Under the pieces are notes generated by a model. The model was given only the letters and a program-made list of their open reading frames with translations, did no database searches and was not told where the DNA came from. Positions 36,900 through 49,244 of a stretch of 64,000 bases of DNA are shown here, one piece after another. Source of the DNA: Glandiceps talaboti. Its lineage: Eukaryota; Hemichordata; Enteropneusta; Spengelidae. Every line of letters begins with the position of its first letter. The stretch's first letter is position 1. The DNA is taken from the NCBI RefSeq assembly GCF_964340395.1, contig NC_135569.1, positions 1,601,342-1,665,341 of the forward strand, read 5' to 3'. The position numbers and the translations under genes are program-made.

Positions 36900-39260
36900 A
36901 CACACACATTGATTATCATTGGCACGTGATATGCACATATAGGAGTATATCTGGCCTCTCCAGAGGGCGCCGTGATCACTGTGTCATAGAACTACGTACG
37001 TCTTGGCGGCGACAGTAGGGAGCCCTCCACGACGCTCTCAGGAGAGGGAATATCTGAGCCCCAATGTGAGTACGGCCTGAAAACGTTCACGCCTTCAAAG
37101 ATAAATCTTCTGTATTTACTACTGAGATGTTGATAGGTTGATAAAAAATTTACTTCTAATGTGAGATACAGTGCTGGGTTTCCAGTAGTATTTTCAGGTG
37201 TTTTACCATCCTCTCAGTAAACAGGTTCATGAGGTTGGAACTTCATGTTTACCATAGTGTTTTTACATTGCATCGATCGTAGTGGTGTGACAGGTATATT
37301 TTGCATCATGGTTTATATCATAAATGTATGATGTCACACTTGCGAATGTTCTTTTCTGGGAGATAGTAGTCTAGAATGTTAGTATTATTTGGGTACGTTT
37401 GAGATTTTGACACTGTCTTAATTCTTTTTGTATGTTGTGTGGTTGCGTGATGGATAACAATATGTATATTTACCTTTTCATTAAAAAAAACAATTAAGCT
37501 ATAGTAATAACCTTATTAACACTTAACTTTTTTTTAAAAACTCTTTAAATCTTGTGTTTATATATGTAACTCAAGTGTCAACGTAACATAGATTGTTTTA
37601 TACTAACATTTTAGACTACCATGTTAAAGTGGTAATGTGGATGAGGATTTTGTTTTGTTTTGTTTTTTTGGATTTTGGATTTATAAAACAATTTTATCAT
37701 GGCTTCCTACTTGAAAAAATCAATATGAAATAACATAGGCAAAATCTGTGTTTGTTATTCAATATAATATTGCAAAACGTTAAAAAATGTGTAAAAAGTT
37801 TGTTATTGTACGTACAATAACAAACATTTTACACATTAATTATGTTTTTGAAATTTGCAGGGACATGGTCAGCAACTCCTGAGTATTTTCCGTCATTTTT
37901 AATTCCAAATAACATGTTAATTATATTTACCATTCACCATTACACACAGAGCTTTCGATTGCAAACTGTCAGTCTTGTTCCCTCCATGATAGATGGCGCT
38001 GTTTATGATCACATCACAAAGTGACATGATCACAGAGAATCATAGTTACAGAAGTTAATGAGGTGGGAGTTTTGCCAGTGACTACTGTTCATTAACCAAG
38101 TGACAATGGAGAGGAACTAGTAAAAATAACCTTTTATTTTGAAACAAAAATGACTAAAAATACTTACAAGTTGCAGACCAGACCCCTTTAAACAGTCTCT
38201 TGGGAAAATCAGAAAATTCGGAACTAAAAATAAATATGATACAAGGAGTCTGAATTATGAATTTCACTTAGTGTTGTTACCATGGTAACCATGCAGTGTG
38301 TCCACATTTGAGAGTGTCAATAAATCTAGCACGTTGAGAAAATAAGCGCTTCATGTAGTTTATACCCTTACTATACAATTGATATACGTGTTGTCATTAC
38401 CTCTATAGTGTTTATGTTAATTAGTTTTCCCTGTTATTCAGCGGCATCCTGAACAAAACTATAATATTGATTCAAGTTCCGACAGGATGTAGACATCGAC
38501 TTTTTCTCAGAAGATATAAAACCTTATCAATTTGAACCAATGCGGAAATAAGATATTATTCCCCAATATTTTCCTTCCTTCATCCGAGGAAAATACGAGT
38601 GACCTAAGGGGCCCTTTTCTCTACGAGTCGCAACATGGACGACAAAACTATTCTCTCCACGGAAAATAACGAAAAAGAAAAGAATGTTATTATATATGAA
38701 TAGAATCTCTTCTCCAGGTGAACTGTTTATATAAAGTTATAATTCCTTAAAGTAGCACAAGCCGAGTTGTAAACTTTTTACACAAGTGAAAATATTTACA
38801 TAAAACTTTGATTAAACTATTCTAGTACAATGTTAATGTCAATGCATGTCTTCTCAGATATTACAATTGTCTTCTCGCACTGTCAGAACACTTTATTGCA
38901 CAGGGGTAATACCCGTAATATTTTTGATACGTACGATAAATTACGTCATCGGTTCGTTCATGAGTTATAATTACATCATTACAGCAGGTTGACATCAGTC
39001 AATTGCAAGTGGTCGCCAAGTAAGTTTTAGTAAGTACAATACTGCAAAAAATTCTCTTAAACGTGTAGCAAAGATTGCACCCATGCAAATACATATAAAC
39101 TCTGATTGTGTTGTTACCTACTTGTGAAAGTAATTGACGATAGAGAGACCACCGGAAAAGGGTCACGTGTCGCAAATAAGAGGATGTTAGAAAGGGTGTA
39201 ATAATCTTGAAAGAACCTCATTTACATAACACCGTAAGAATTGGTAGGACCTCGGGCCTG
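36900..39260. other. Intergenic stretch
   Basis: The intergenic region upstream of the Ig gene. A relatively GC-rich patch at about 36,955-37,080 contains GAGGGCGCCGTGATCAC and may belong to the Ig gene promoter. A palindromic TTGTTATTGTACGTACAATAAC occurs at 37,801-37,822. A TAGATGGCGCTGTTTAT word at 37,991 recurs inverted near 57,650. A third, diverged copy of MITE family B lies at 38,563-38,660. I see no exon. Confidence 0.5.
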
Positions 39261-39388
39261 AGGTAGGACGAAATGCCCCCACCCCCACCCCCACCCCCAC
39301 CAACCCACCCTAGGCCTTGTATCAATCTCCGGGAAGTGACCCATGATGACTTACTTGGCCATGCCTTGAAAATCGCAGAGCAGTTAGC

Positions 39389-39900
39389 AGACTAACTTTC
39401 CTATATACAAATAATCTAATTGCTTTTCAAGATGATAAACTACCAGAATCATCATCACGTTCTACTAGGGGAAGTGTACTTGGTTCTTCTTTCATATCGA
39501 TCATCGCTAAGAAAAACTATTATAAATATTCACTTATTCCTCGGACAATTCCAGAATGGAATCTCTTACCATTATCCATTCAACAAGCAAAAACAATAGA
39601 CAGTTTTAAATCTGCCCTCTCCAGCATTGATATCACCGATCTCATAGATCGTGCTCACTTGAACACAGGTGAGATCTAAAGGACGCCACCAACATTACGC
39701 CTGTGTGATGATAATCCTTTTAGGATGTTTACACAGTATAGAAGTACTGTACAGTAGAAGTAGAAGTAGAAGTAGCAGACTAAGATAAGTCGTGATGTTC
39801 CACCCTATAACCGGCCTCCTCGTTGTCCGATGTGTGAGGGCGCCCCGTCACGGCGTACCTTATAGACTAAAATAGAAGTAGAAGTACTTGACGTCAACTG
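39389..39900 (+). mobile_element. 5'-truncated LINE: reverse-transcriptase C-terminus and 3' tail
   Basis: A 97-codon frame at 39,389-39,679 reads R-L-T-F-L-Y, N-N-L-I, S-T-R-G, Y-Y-K-Y-S-L-I-P-R-T-I-P-E-W-N, L-P, then T-I-D-S-F-K-S-A-L and a stop. This order is typical of the C-terminal end of non-LTR retrotransposon polymerases (CR1/Jockey-like groups). Upstream the frame is lost. The 3' region ends with TGTGAGGGCGCC, CTTATAGACTA and GAAGTA repeats. The window start carries a related tail. The element is a dead fragment. Confidence 0.78.
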
Positions 39901-41256
39901 AATCAGCTGTAACGAAACCAGACTCACTTTTGTTCCCCTTTAATATAACGGGGTGCCACACACTTATTTCTCTTGTGTTTGCATAATGAGTAACATTGTT
40001 TAGCTGTGTATGCTATCTTTGAGTAATCAATTTAAGTTTTCTTTGTTAAAAGATTGGGAAATGTTGATAACCTAATCACCCCCTGAAGGATATTGACTGA
40101 CAAAGTGGAAGTAAACAGAGCGTGTCACGGTATGTGTGTATTCACAGCTTTCTAAAGAAATCTATCTTTAGATAGGATTTTCCAGTACGACATGTCAGTG
40201 AGCGTGTGCAAGTCTGGCAGCTATATAGTAAGTTTCACTTCCCTGTCGATAGACAAGAAGATACCGATTTAAAATTCTCAATAATACATGTTACGTGTTA
40301 GAGAAGGTGAGTAAATCGTCTAAGTTTGGTATTTGTTGATGAATGTACATTACTGTGATGTGATGTGATGTGATGTGATGTGATGTGATGTGCTGTAGTG
40401 TAGTACTAGTGTACAGTAGCGAAACGTGGTACATTCCAATGTGTATCTATAATACAGAAGTACAGCTCATTTCTTACGTGTAGTTAGTTTCTGTTCCGCG
40501 TTTGGATGTCGTGCCATACAGTACGTTCTAGCATAACAATCTCGTAAATGTGATGTAAAGTTACAGTAGATTGAATTGTAATGCGGGAAGGAAATCATGC
40601 TGTACGTAGTTCGAGTTATACAGCAAAAAATTAACAAGTCAAATCAAATTAGACTTAAGTTGGAATTTATTTGATAAAAAAACTATTCCTCACATGGTTC
40701 CATAGTATTGTTTCTATATGGAATTAAGAGGTAGAATTATTACCGTCAAAGTGAATGAACTGTATATGTAGTGTCATATACTATAGTAGTGTGCATGGTA
40801 CATGAATGTACATGAATGATAGTTTTGTAATTGGTGACGTTAAATTTCTCTTTATTGTCCATGTTTTGGGGATAACAGTGACTGAAAAATAATCCGGCAT
40901 TTTGGGAAATTAATATAGATGAATGATTCTGAAGTTCATTTTAAAACTACTATATGTACTACGGTGCTGCTGTAATCTGTACGAGACAAAATAATACCGG
41001 GATTTTGTGCCGGAATGAGGAGAAATAGAATCAACATGACCTTGTCTGACCCCTTCCTTTATATATGACGTGTAGAAAGTAGCTTTTACCGCATGTGATG
41101 AGGTGGAAACCTTCCGCTAACTTCTTTTTACCTTCGTGTTTGTATTACAAAGAAATCCATCCAAGCGTTCAATTTAGAATGTCGTAAACTGTACTAAAAC
41201 TACCCACTAGCAAAGAGTCTCTCTCACTCCCAAATTGTTGATAAGACTAGCCTACT

Positions 41257-41258
41257 AC

Positions 41259-41339
<81 letters not shown>

Positions 41340-41344
41340 CACAC

Positions 41345-41407
<63 letters not shown>

Positions 41408-41412
41408 TACAC
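41257..41412. repeat. CA/CAGA/CATACA compound microsatellite
   Basis: Blocks of (CA)n, (GACA)n and (CATACA)n. A (GTGAT)n run of about eight units also occurs at 40,355-40,391. Otherwise 39,900-41,250 holds no recognised feature. Confidence 0.95.
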
Positions 41413-41474
41413 TAAACTAACAACTGAAAACTGTGAACTCAGTGCATGACAGGCCTAGGCGTTCTGTGCTACAA

Positions 41475-41828
41475 CTGCCAACATCAGACTGTGGACGAAA
41501 GTAACCTGTTACAAACAAGGAAAGTAAACAAATGAATTGGATTAATGACATTTGTACAGCATGTTGGACTTGTATTACATTCCATCATTTGATAAGAACA
41601 GTGTTATGGCCACTTTACATTATAGCTCATGTTAACAAACACGTTTCCAGTTTTCCTGGCACTTCATGTACCCATAAAGAGGCCATAAAAATGTTCTTAT
41701 CAAGCCATGGTGTGTAATACAAGTCTCTGCTGTTCCAACATGCTGAGCTAAGTGTTATTAATCCAATTCATTTGTTTACTTTCCCTGTTTGTAACATGTT
41801 CTGTTCGTCCACGGTCTGATGTCGGCAG
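41475..41828. mobile_element. Foldback element upstream of gasdermin
   Basis: A 354-bp element with arms of about 145 bases. The left arm reads CTGCCAACATCAGACTGTGG and AAAGTAAACAAATGAATTGG. The right arm, on the minus strand, reads CTGCCGACATCAGACCGTGG and AAAGTAAACAAATGAATTGG. Arms share GCATGTTGGA, GACTTGTATTACA and TTGATAAGAACA before a unique loop (about 41,615-41,680). It lies about 200 bp before the gasdermin coding exon's acceptor and could fall in an upstream intron or promoter. The small ORF across it is not a gene. Confidence 0.85.
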
Positions 41829-42049
41829 ATGTATGTAACAATCTATGTGTTGTGCAATAGTGAGGTCTATTTGATTAACATATAATTTACAGTGGTTGAT
41901 GAAAATGTAGTAAACTTTATTATTTTAAACAAAGGATCTCATCACAAGTGTGTAGTTTTAGCACAGCTTGTGACAGGCAAACTTGGATAGTTGAAAGAAT
42001 TTTGCTTTACCTCCCTCGGTTTACAGGTAATACGTGAAAGTCATACAGA

Positions 42050-42769
42050 ATGTTTGAGGCTACCACAAAGATTTTTGTAAACACCGTTGGATTGGACACT
42101 TTGCTCCCTCCGCCGTCTTTGGAAGAGGCCATTGACTGCAAGCCCCTTGCTCTAATAACGAAAGAGCGACCACTGTTTGGTTGGAAGGCAGTGTATGTAC
42201 CCAGTCCGTACAGTTTGGAACACATTACACGGTGCACTGACGATGGTCATCGGTCGTCTATAAAGCTACAAACCGATCAATTAGGGGAAGTGAAGACTTC
42301 ATCGACTTACAAAGTCACGGGAAAGATTGGGAGTAAATTCTCAAAGTTCTTTAATCTTCGTGTTCAAGGTAGCTCCAGTATTAATCTGGAAGCTGACTTC
42401 GGAAAGGTGAACAGATATTCCGTGGAGATACCAACACTGGTAGATTTTTTAGCAAAAGCGTAAGTAAAATTGTGTTATTATTGAAGCATGTACAGACACT
42501 CAGTAACAGTATTAACATTCTTGGAAAATATGGGTTGATTTAACATACCAGACTATTTTACAAACCATCACCATCACCACCACCACCACCACCATCACCT
42601 AGCACCATCGCTATCGTCATCGCCATCACCACCACCACCACCACCACCACCACCACCACCACCACCCCAGCCAACCACCATCACCACCACCATCACCTGG
42701 CACCATCGCTATCGTCATCGTGATCATCACCACCACCACCACCACCACCACCACAACCACCACCACCGC

Positions 42770-42805
<36 letters not shown>

Positions 42806-45800
42806 ATCCGCTAATTAGAATTTTCCTTTTTTACAGACTGAGCAACTTAAGAACAGCATTGTAAAATTTTCTTCCTTATATTTCCCTCTCCTTTAAAGGA
42901 AACTTAAGGAATCACATCATTTCGCGAAGAAAGTCATCAATGACAAACGTCGCAAGTTCTATATCATTGTAGGAACTGTCTATTCCATGGATGATATAAC
43001 TATACAGGCTATTTCAAGGAACAAATTGAACGAAGAGTTTGAAGTCGAGGCTGTCAAAATGATTCCTAGCGTGAGTAGACAGGGAAACTGCTACATTTCT
43101 GATATCGTTACATACGGGTTATAGTGGTACAGAATGGAAACTTATTACTGAAATTAAACAGTTGCTCTGCTGTGTTTTACTGTTACTGCACTGCACTGCA
43201 CTGTATTGCACTCTACTCTACTCTACTCTACTCTACTCTACTCTACTCTACTGTAATGCAATGTACTGTACTGTACTGTACTGTACTGTACTGTACTGTA
43301 ATGTAATGTAATGTAATGTAATGTACTCTACTTTACTCTACTGAACTGTACTCTACTCTACTCTACTGAACTTTACTCTACTGAACTGTACTCTACTGAA
43401 CTGTACTCTACTGAACTTTACTCTACTCTACTCTACTGAACTTTACTCTACTCTACTCTACTGAACTGTACTCTACTCTACTCTACTGAACTTTACTCTA
43501 CTGAACTGTACTCTACTGAACTGTACTCTACTGAACTTTACTCTACTCTACTCTACTGAACTTTACTCTACTCTACTCTACTGAACTGTACTCTACTCTA
43601 CTCTACTGATCTTTACTCTACTCCAATGAACTTTACTCTACTGAACTGTACTCTACTGCATTGTACTGTATTTTACTCTACTGACTGTACTGTACTGTTC
43701 TGTACTGTACTGTGCTGTGCTGTGTTGTGCTGTGCTGTGTTGTGTTGTGCTGTACTGTACTGTACTGTACCGTACGGTACCGTGTACTGTACTGTACTGT
43801 ACTGTACTGTACTGTACTGTACTGTACTTTTCTTTAGTTTACAGTGCTATATAATGTGATGTGTTACTGTGGTTACTGTAAAGTACTATAATGTACTGTT
43901 ACTGTACTGTACTGCACTACACAGCATTCTACTCTACTCTACTCTACTCTGCTCTGCTCTGCTCTACTCAACTCTACTCTGCTCTGCTCTGCTCTGCTCT
44001 ACTCTGCTCTGCTCTGCTCTGCTCTACTCTGCTCTGCTCTGCTCTGCTCTGCTCTACTCTACTCTACTCTACTCTACTCTACTCTAGCTACTCTACTCTA
44101 CTCTAGCATATGATATCGATTTAAAAGTCTAAAGATATCTCTTTATTTATACACTAGGTTGAGATCGGTGAAAAAGTGTCTCTCAACTATTCTGTTTATA
44201 GTAAATTTGTAATACCCAAAGAGAGAACATTGGCCTTTAAAATGATAAAGGTGGAGATTAATGATGATGGCTCATTTAAAATAATTGGTCGCCACCGACG
44301 CTTGTTATCACGGGGTGCACACTTTCGCCCTCTCATGACAGATGACATACCAGACATAATAGGTGAGAAGTTTTATTTCGTTGTAGTTTCGTTGCCAAAA
44401 TATCGTCGCATTTTAACACATTGATACGATATTTAGCAACAACCGTGTCCATAGGAACAGTAAAATGATGGTGTATATTGCACAGGTAACAACAGCGATG
44501 AACAACATTATAAGCAATTGACACATAAACCGTGTAATTCTCGGTACCTGCATTTTACTTCCTGGCATAGAGGGTCAAAATAGTACAAGGAGGTCGACTT
44601 ATTCTCACGCGCACCTATAGTAATGAATGCGAAGCGTAAGTTAAGGTGTCGACAAGGAGATCGAATGTTCGTATTTTTATGATGTGCCTAGGGAGCAATA
44701 TTCTATTTTTATGATGTGCCTAGGGAGTAATATTCTATTTTTATGATGTGCCTAGGGAGCAATATTCTATTTTTATGATGTGCCTAGGGAGTAATATTCT
44801 ATTTTTATGATGTGCCTAGGGAGCAATATTCTATTTTTATGATGTGCCTAGGGAGTAATATTCTATTTTTATGATGTGCCTAGGGAGTAATATTCTATTT
44901 TTATGATGTGCCTAGGGAGCAATATTCTATTTCAGGCACTTTCCTTTCTTGTCATTTCCTTTCCAATTTAATTCCATTCAAATAGATTCATTTCAAATTT
45001 AGTTATGACATTTTAGTTTATTTCATTGTTTCATTTGGCAAACAGGTGAAGTTGACAAATTATTTCTAACCGATAAGAAATATCGTTTATTCAACTTTTA
45101 TCAAGGAGTTATCTCTGCTCCGTGTTGCATTGACGGATTTCTCGAAGTGGTAAGTTTAATCAATTAGTGTTATTTTTGAAAACAAAAATCATGTAAAGTT
45201 TCTGTTCAGAAACTGGCTTTTGTCGTTGATCACCAATCTTTAGGGTAATATACTCATTTACTTAATATATTTGAAAATTGTTTTCATCAAGACACCATTT
45301 TACAGTGTAAAGACATATTACCAGAGAAATTAGGTCTATTGATAAGACTGCTCTTGTCTCACATACGAACACTTGTACTAGATTGTATATGCTTACTTTC
45401 ATCTGTAATTCGATTTTCCTTTTCCACCTGTAATACAGTTAATTCACATCACTTTAATTTAGGAGTAGATATTCCTCTGCATAATGATATGACCTTATGG
45501 TATAGATAGTTAACTTTAGACCCATATGTTGGGCACCAATTATCAAAAACACTTTGGCGTTGAGATGAAGAACTTAGATGACTTGTTGCTTTTCAGATTA
45601 AAAACCTATTAGAAGCGAGACAAGATGTATCTAAACAAGATCAAAGCTGCATCAATATTGAAGACAAGTTGAAAGATCTTCCCGTTGATTGGAAGCAACT
45701 ACTTTCTCCACTTGGAATCACTGGTAGCAGTGATTGCGTACGTATTATGGTTTTAATGTCTATTGTTTATAGCTGCAACGTGAACGTCTTTTAAAACTGT

Positions 45801-47121
45801 CTATCGTTTATAGCTGCAAAGGGAACGACTTTTAAAACTGTCTATCGTTTATAGCTGCAACGTGAACGTCTTTTAAAACTGTCTATCGTTTATAGCTGCA
45901 ACGTGAACGTCTTTTAAAACTGTCTATCGTTTATAGCTGCAACGTGAACGTCTTTTAAAACTGTCTATCGTTTATAGCTGCAACGTGAACGTCTTTTAAA
46001 ACTGTCTATCGTTTATAGCTGCAACAGGAACGACTTTTAAAACTGTCTATCGTTTATAGCTGCAACAGGAACGTCTTTTAAAACTGTCTATCGTTTATAG
46101 CTGCAACGTGAACGTCTTTTAAAACTGTCTATCGTTTATAGCTGCAACAGGAACGACTTTTAAAACTGTCTATCGTTTATAGCTGCAACGTGAACGTCTT
46201 TTAAAACTGTCTATCGTTTATAGCTGCAACGTGAACGTCTTTTAAAACTGTCTATCGTTTATAGCTGCAACGTGAACGTCTTTTAAAACTGTCTATCGTT
46301 TATAGCTGCAACAGGAACGACTTTTAAAACTGTTTTGTAAATTAGATGTAATGATTCACTCGTAATATATCCTGAAGTATATTCATTTATTTGAGGGGAA
46401 ACATATTTCTGTAGCTGCACACATAATATGGTACAATCAGATTAGAATACCAACCTAATACTATACTAGTTTGACCTCTAATTAATACGTACAATGTCTA
46501 ATTATCGGTATGTCAACAATTTCAGTCAATATATTGTTGGTTGTGTTATGGATAAAACTACACTCAAGTTACAGATTTGACGACTAATTTGACCTGCATT
46601 TAGATTTGATACATAGCTGCATGATGTCGTGGTGATGGTGGTGGTGGTGGTGGTGGTGGTGATGATGATGATGATGATGATGATGATGAGGAGGAGGAGG
46701 AGGAGGAGGAGGAGGAGGAGGAGTAAGATATGATAAAATCAATGGAGATTAAAAAAACCAATGAATTTCATGTCTTTTACCATTCTTTCTTGAAATGATC
46801 ACACATCAATATCAAAATAATTCTACTTATATCGATTTGAGGTATTTTACTCTTATACATAAATAGTATCATATAATATTTACTTTAATAGTTGCCGCCT
46901 CCAATATTCAATATGTACATTTTATATACTTTCAGATAACCAACACTACAACAACAAGGGAGGGCATCTACGTTCATTCTTTGCTTCAATCTGCCTGTCA
47001 TTTACTTCGACCACTCTCTGGTATGGATTTATCTATCTTCCCTCTATTTACAAGACAGAGTGTTTCATTTTGGTGCCAAGACTCACCATGTTTATACGAC
47101 TGTGTGCAAATTAATATATAG

Positions 47122-47166
<45 letters not shown>

Positions 47167-47916
47167 GTGCGAGAGGCAGTGTGAGATCGTCACACATTCA
47201 TCATTAAGAAGTCTTTCAAGGCAATGGAATTGTTTGTTTGTAGTACCCACCTCCTCTGCATGTCATTCTGTACTAGCAATTGGCAAAAACAAACTAACAA
47301 GTAAAGGGATAACCGAGTTGTACTAATACCACGGCGTCTTTTGTGATGATGACGTGATGATATCATTTTACACCTGCATTGCATCTCTTATTTTCAAATA
47401 TACTCCTGCATTCACACTCAAACTAAGTCATATTTATTGGTTGTCAGGGGCAACATGGAAATTCCTTTCTACGACATCTAAGTAACACTGAGATGGTTGC
47501 CAAACTTTATTGTCTACAGATGTACTCAAATGCATGGTACCAATATGCAAATCTATGACACATCTTGTAGTCATCTTAACCCAAAATGATGTTTCCCTTT
47601 CAGATCTTTCGGATGACCAATGCATGGCGTTAGCAAAGTGCAAAAGTGACATATTTAATGAAATTCTGGACCTTGTGAGTATCTGTCAGGATGAATTTAT
47701 GACGTGTTTTATAATTAAAAGAACATTTTAAAGAGGCCTAGGGAGTAGTATGTCATTCTTAGAATTCATCTTGGTGGTGGTTATCTATTCAGCTATTAAA
47801 AGATGCTGACTCGTGTCGGGTATCTGGCATCATTTTCAAAAGGGAAATCAATGTAATCTGATAAGGAAATTACAGGATATAGTAAATTCCGTAACGCTCC
47901 TAAGCATAATTGAAAC

Positions 47917-47953
<37 letters not shown>

Positions 47954-47968
47954 GGCAAACAGACAAAC

Positions 47969-48005
<37 letters not shown>

Positions 48006-48409
48006 GTGTGAACGCAGACAAAACACAGACGTGTGAACACACTTATGATATAGTGGAAAAGAGATGTAGAGATCTTTCTTTTTTTCTTTTGTGGCAGTTG
48101 AAGAAAGTGAAGGAAGGAGACATACACCCGGAAAGCGAAGGGGATATTATTCCTAGACATCTACAGGCCACTTTAACGGGGTTGTTGGATCTCCGCAAAA
48201 ACCCTAGGACACCTATGAAGGCTAAGCAACAGGCAAAAGATCATTCCGATAGTGCTAGATATGATGAATCAGATGTACAAGTCGAATTGACCAGCCGTCT
48301 TGTGAATGAGGCAGAGCTCATCAGTTTTATTCTTAATAATCTGAAACAGCTCACCCTGAGTGGAGACGATATTGATGGTGGTCAGAGTAACACCGTTAAC
48401 AGCGACTGA
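42050..48409 (+). CDS. Gasdermin (GSDME/DFNA5-like)
   Basis: Coding exons: 42050-42459, 42899-43070, 44158-44362, 45046-45149, 45597-45737, 46936-47020, 47520-47674, 48098-48409. Phases agree, giving 527 residues, close to vertebrate GSDME. The ATG follows a 3' splice site (exon start about 42,027), so the 5' UTR is split. Residues 1 to about 255 are the gasdermin N-terminal pore-forming domain: it starts M-F, with an aromatic/basic segment L-F-G-W-K near residue 45, a basic N-D-K-R-R-K-F-Y-I segment near 155, and beta-rich segments. D-I-P-D ends at Asp260, where the human GSDME caspase-3 site (D-M-P-D, Asp270) lies. Residues about 265-527 are a helical C-terminal domain of the autoinhibitory type. 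In this family, cleavage in the linker frees the N-domain to form membrane pores (pyroptosis). Assignment rests on overall resemblance and gene structure. Confidence 0.87.
42560..42805. repeat. CAC/CAA trinucleotide array with internal duplication
   Basis: In gasdermin intron 1 after the start exon. (CAC)n blocks alternate with a duplicated CACCATCGCTATCGTCATCG segment (about 42,602 and 42,700), then (CAA)n. Noncoding. Confidence 0.95.
43185..44105. repeat. Pentanucleotide satellite with 120-bp higher-order repeat
   Basis: About 920 bp of 5-bp units (CTACT, CTGTA, CTGAA, GCTCT variants) fills most of the second gasdermin coding intron. Within it, a block of mixed units starting GAACTGTACTCTACTCTACT at 43,343 recurs nearly exactly at 43,463, a 120-bp higher-order period. 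Long Leu/Ser/Cys-Thr-Val frames are shadows. Confidence 0.93.
44673..44933. repeat. 32-bp minisatellite
   Basis: Eight near-identical units of TTTTTATGATGTGCCTAGGG followed by AGYAATATTCTA. The single variable base runs C,T,C,T,C,T,T,C along the array. It lies in the third coding intron of the gasdermin gene. A related GGCCTAGGGAGTAGTA word occurs at 47,735. Confidence 0.95.
45757..46333. repeat. 41-bp minisatellite beside a gasdermin donor
   Basis: About 14 units of 41 bp: CTATCGTTTATAGCTGCAAC, then GTGAACGTCTTTTAAAACTG(T). Sub-variants CAGGAACGACT and CGTGAACGTCT are interspersed. It begins about 20 bases after the donor of the exon ending at 45,737. Confidence 0.95.
46630..46725. repeat. 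GGT/GAT/GAG trinucleotide blocks
   Basis: (GGT)n, then (GAT)n, then (GAG)n, each homogeneous, in a gasdermin intron. A (CAA)n run of about 14 units follows at 47,125-47,167 in the next intron, and (CAGA)n runs at 47,917-48,003 in the last intron. None is coding. Confidence 0.95.
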
Positions 48410-48414
48410 ACTTT

Positions 48415-48461
48415 AATAAATATTGTACACCAAATATATAATATATAGTTGCTTCAATAAA
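48415..48461 (+). terminator. Gasdermin polyadenylation signals
   Basis: AATAAA occurs at 48,415-48,420, six bases after the stop codon, and again at 48,456-48,461. The second, followed by a T-rich region near 48,500, is the likelier signal. Confidence 0.55.
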
Positions 48462-48988
48462 AATGATGTATGACATGACAGGTACACCTAACAAACATGT
48501 TTTTTTTTTCATTACCAGTGTTAGATTAAAGGTAGCCTAACTATATTCTATGATTGTTGCTGATTTGGCCTACTACCGACAACTTTCCATATCAAGTAGA
48601 AGCATGGCATATATGTGTCATAGAAATAAACTTTTTAATTTTTTCAAGTTGAAGTTACTTTGTTGAAGAAAACTCAAAAACATTCTAAGTTCAAATCAAG
48701 CAAACAATAAGTGTCTCCATAGAAATATTTTCAATAGAGGTCAAACTAATATCAAAATTAAGCTACTTTAGAATCCAATATGGCCGCCAACGATTGTTTT
48801 AAGTCTGATGGAAAAAAGGGATTGTCGAATAATATTCCTTTTCAAAGGGGAACGCCAGTCAAGGAAATAAAGGTATGTTCATAAACATTTGGTTCTAGGG
48901 GGTCATTTCATGATTTCGCATCTCAGAAAAGTTTTGATCGGTTGCCAACAAACACGAAACTTTTTCACTTCCATTGTTCTTTTATATT

Positions 48989-48994
48989 TTTATT
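48989..48994 (-). terminator. Candidate polyadenylation signal of the EGF gene
   Basis: TTTATT on the plus strand gives AATAAA on the minus strand, about 250 bases beyond the EGF gene stop. The gasdermin and EGF genes therefore converge with about 500 bp between their 3' ends. Confidence 0.35.
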
Positions 48995-49244
48995 GCCTAC
49001 AGCACAAACAGGATAGGTTTAGCGATTCACTCATGGGCTTAATGACTTCAATGGTTCGATCAACAAGTCATCTATGTATTTCAATTCCTTGCTGGTTCTA
49101 TTCGTCGAAGGCTTCGCTTTGCGACCCAACCCTTAGGTTAACATCCATCCACAAAACATTACAGCTTCTGGTGTATTTTTGAAAAAATGTACTGGCCACA
49201 CAGATTACAGAGAAATCATAAATAACACGTGATTTTATGACTGT

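Noticed and set aside
41532-41717. A 61-codon ORF with a hydrophobic segment upstream of gasdermin
   Set aside because: It spans the arm and loop of a foldback element, and the inverted arm explains the sequence.
44673-46333. Regular direct repeats suggesting a CRISPR array
   Set aside because: Units are contiguous with no unique spacers, lie in introns of a eukaryotic gene, and are plain minisatellites.
48889-49182. A 97-codon plus-strand ORF between gasdermin and the EGF gene
   Set aside because: No domain or signal recognised, and it overlaps the likely 3' UTR of the EGF gene on the other strand.
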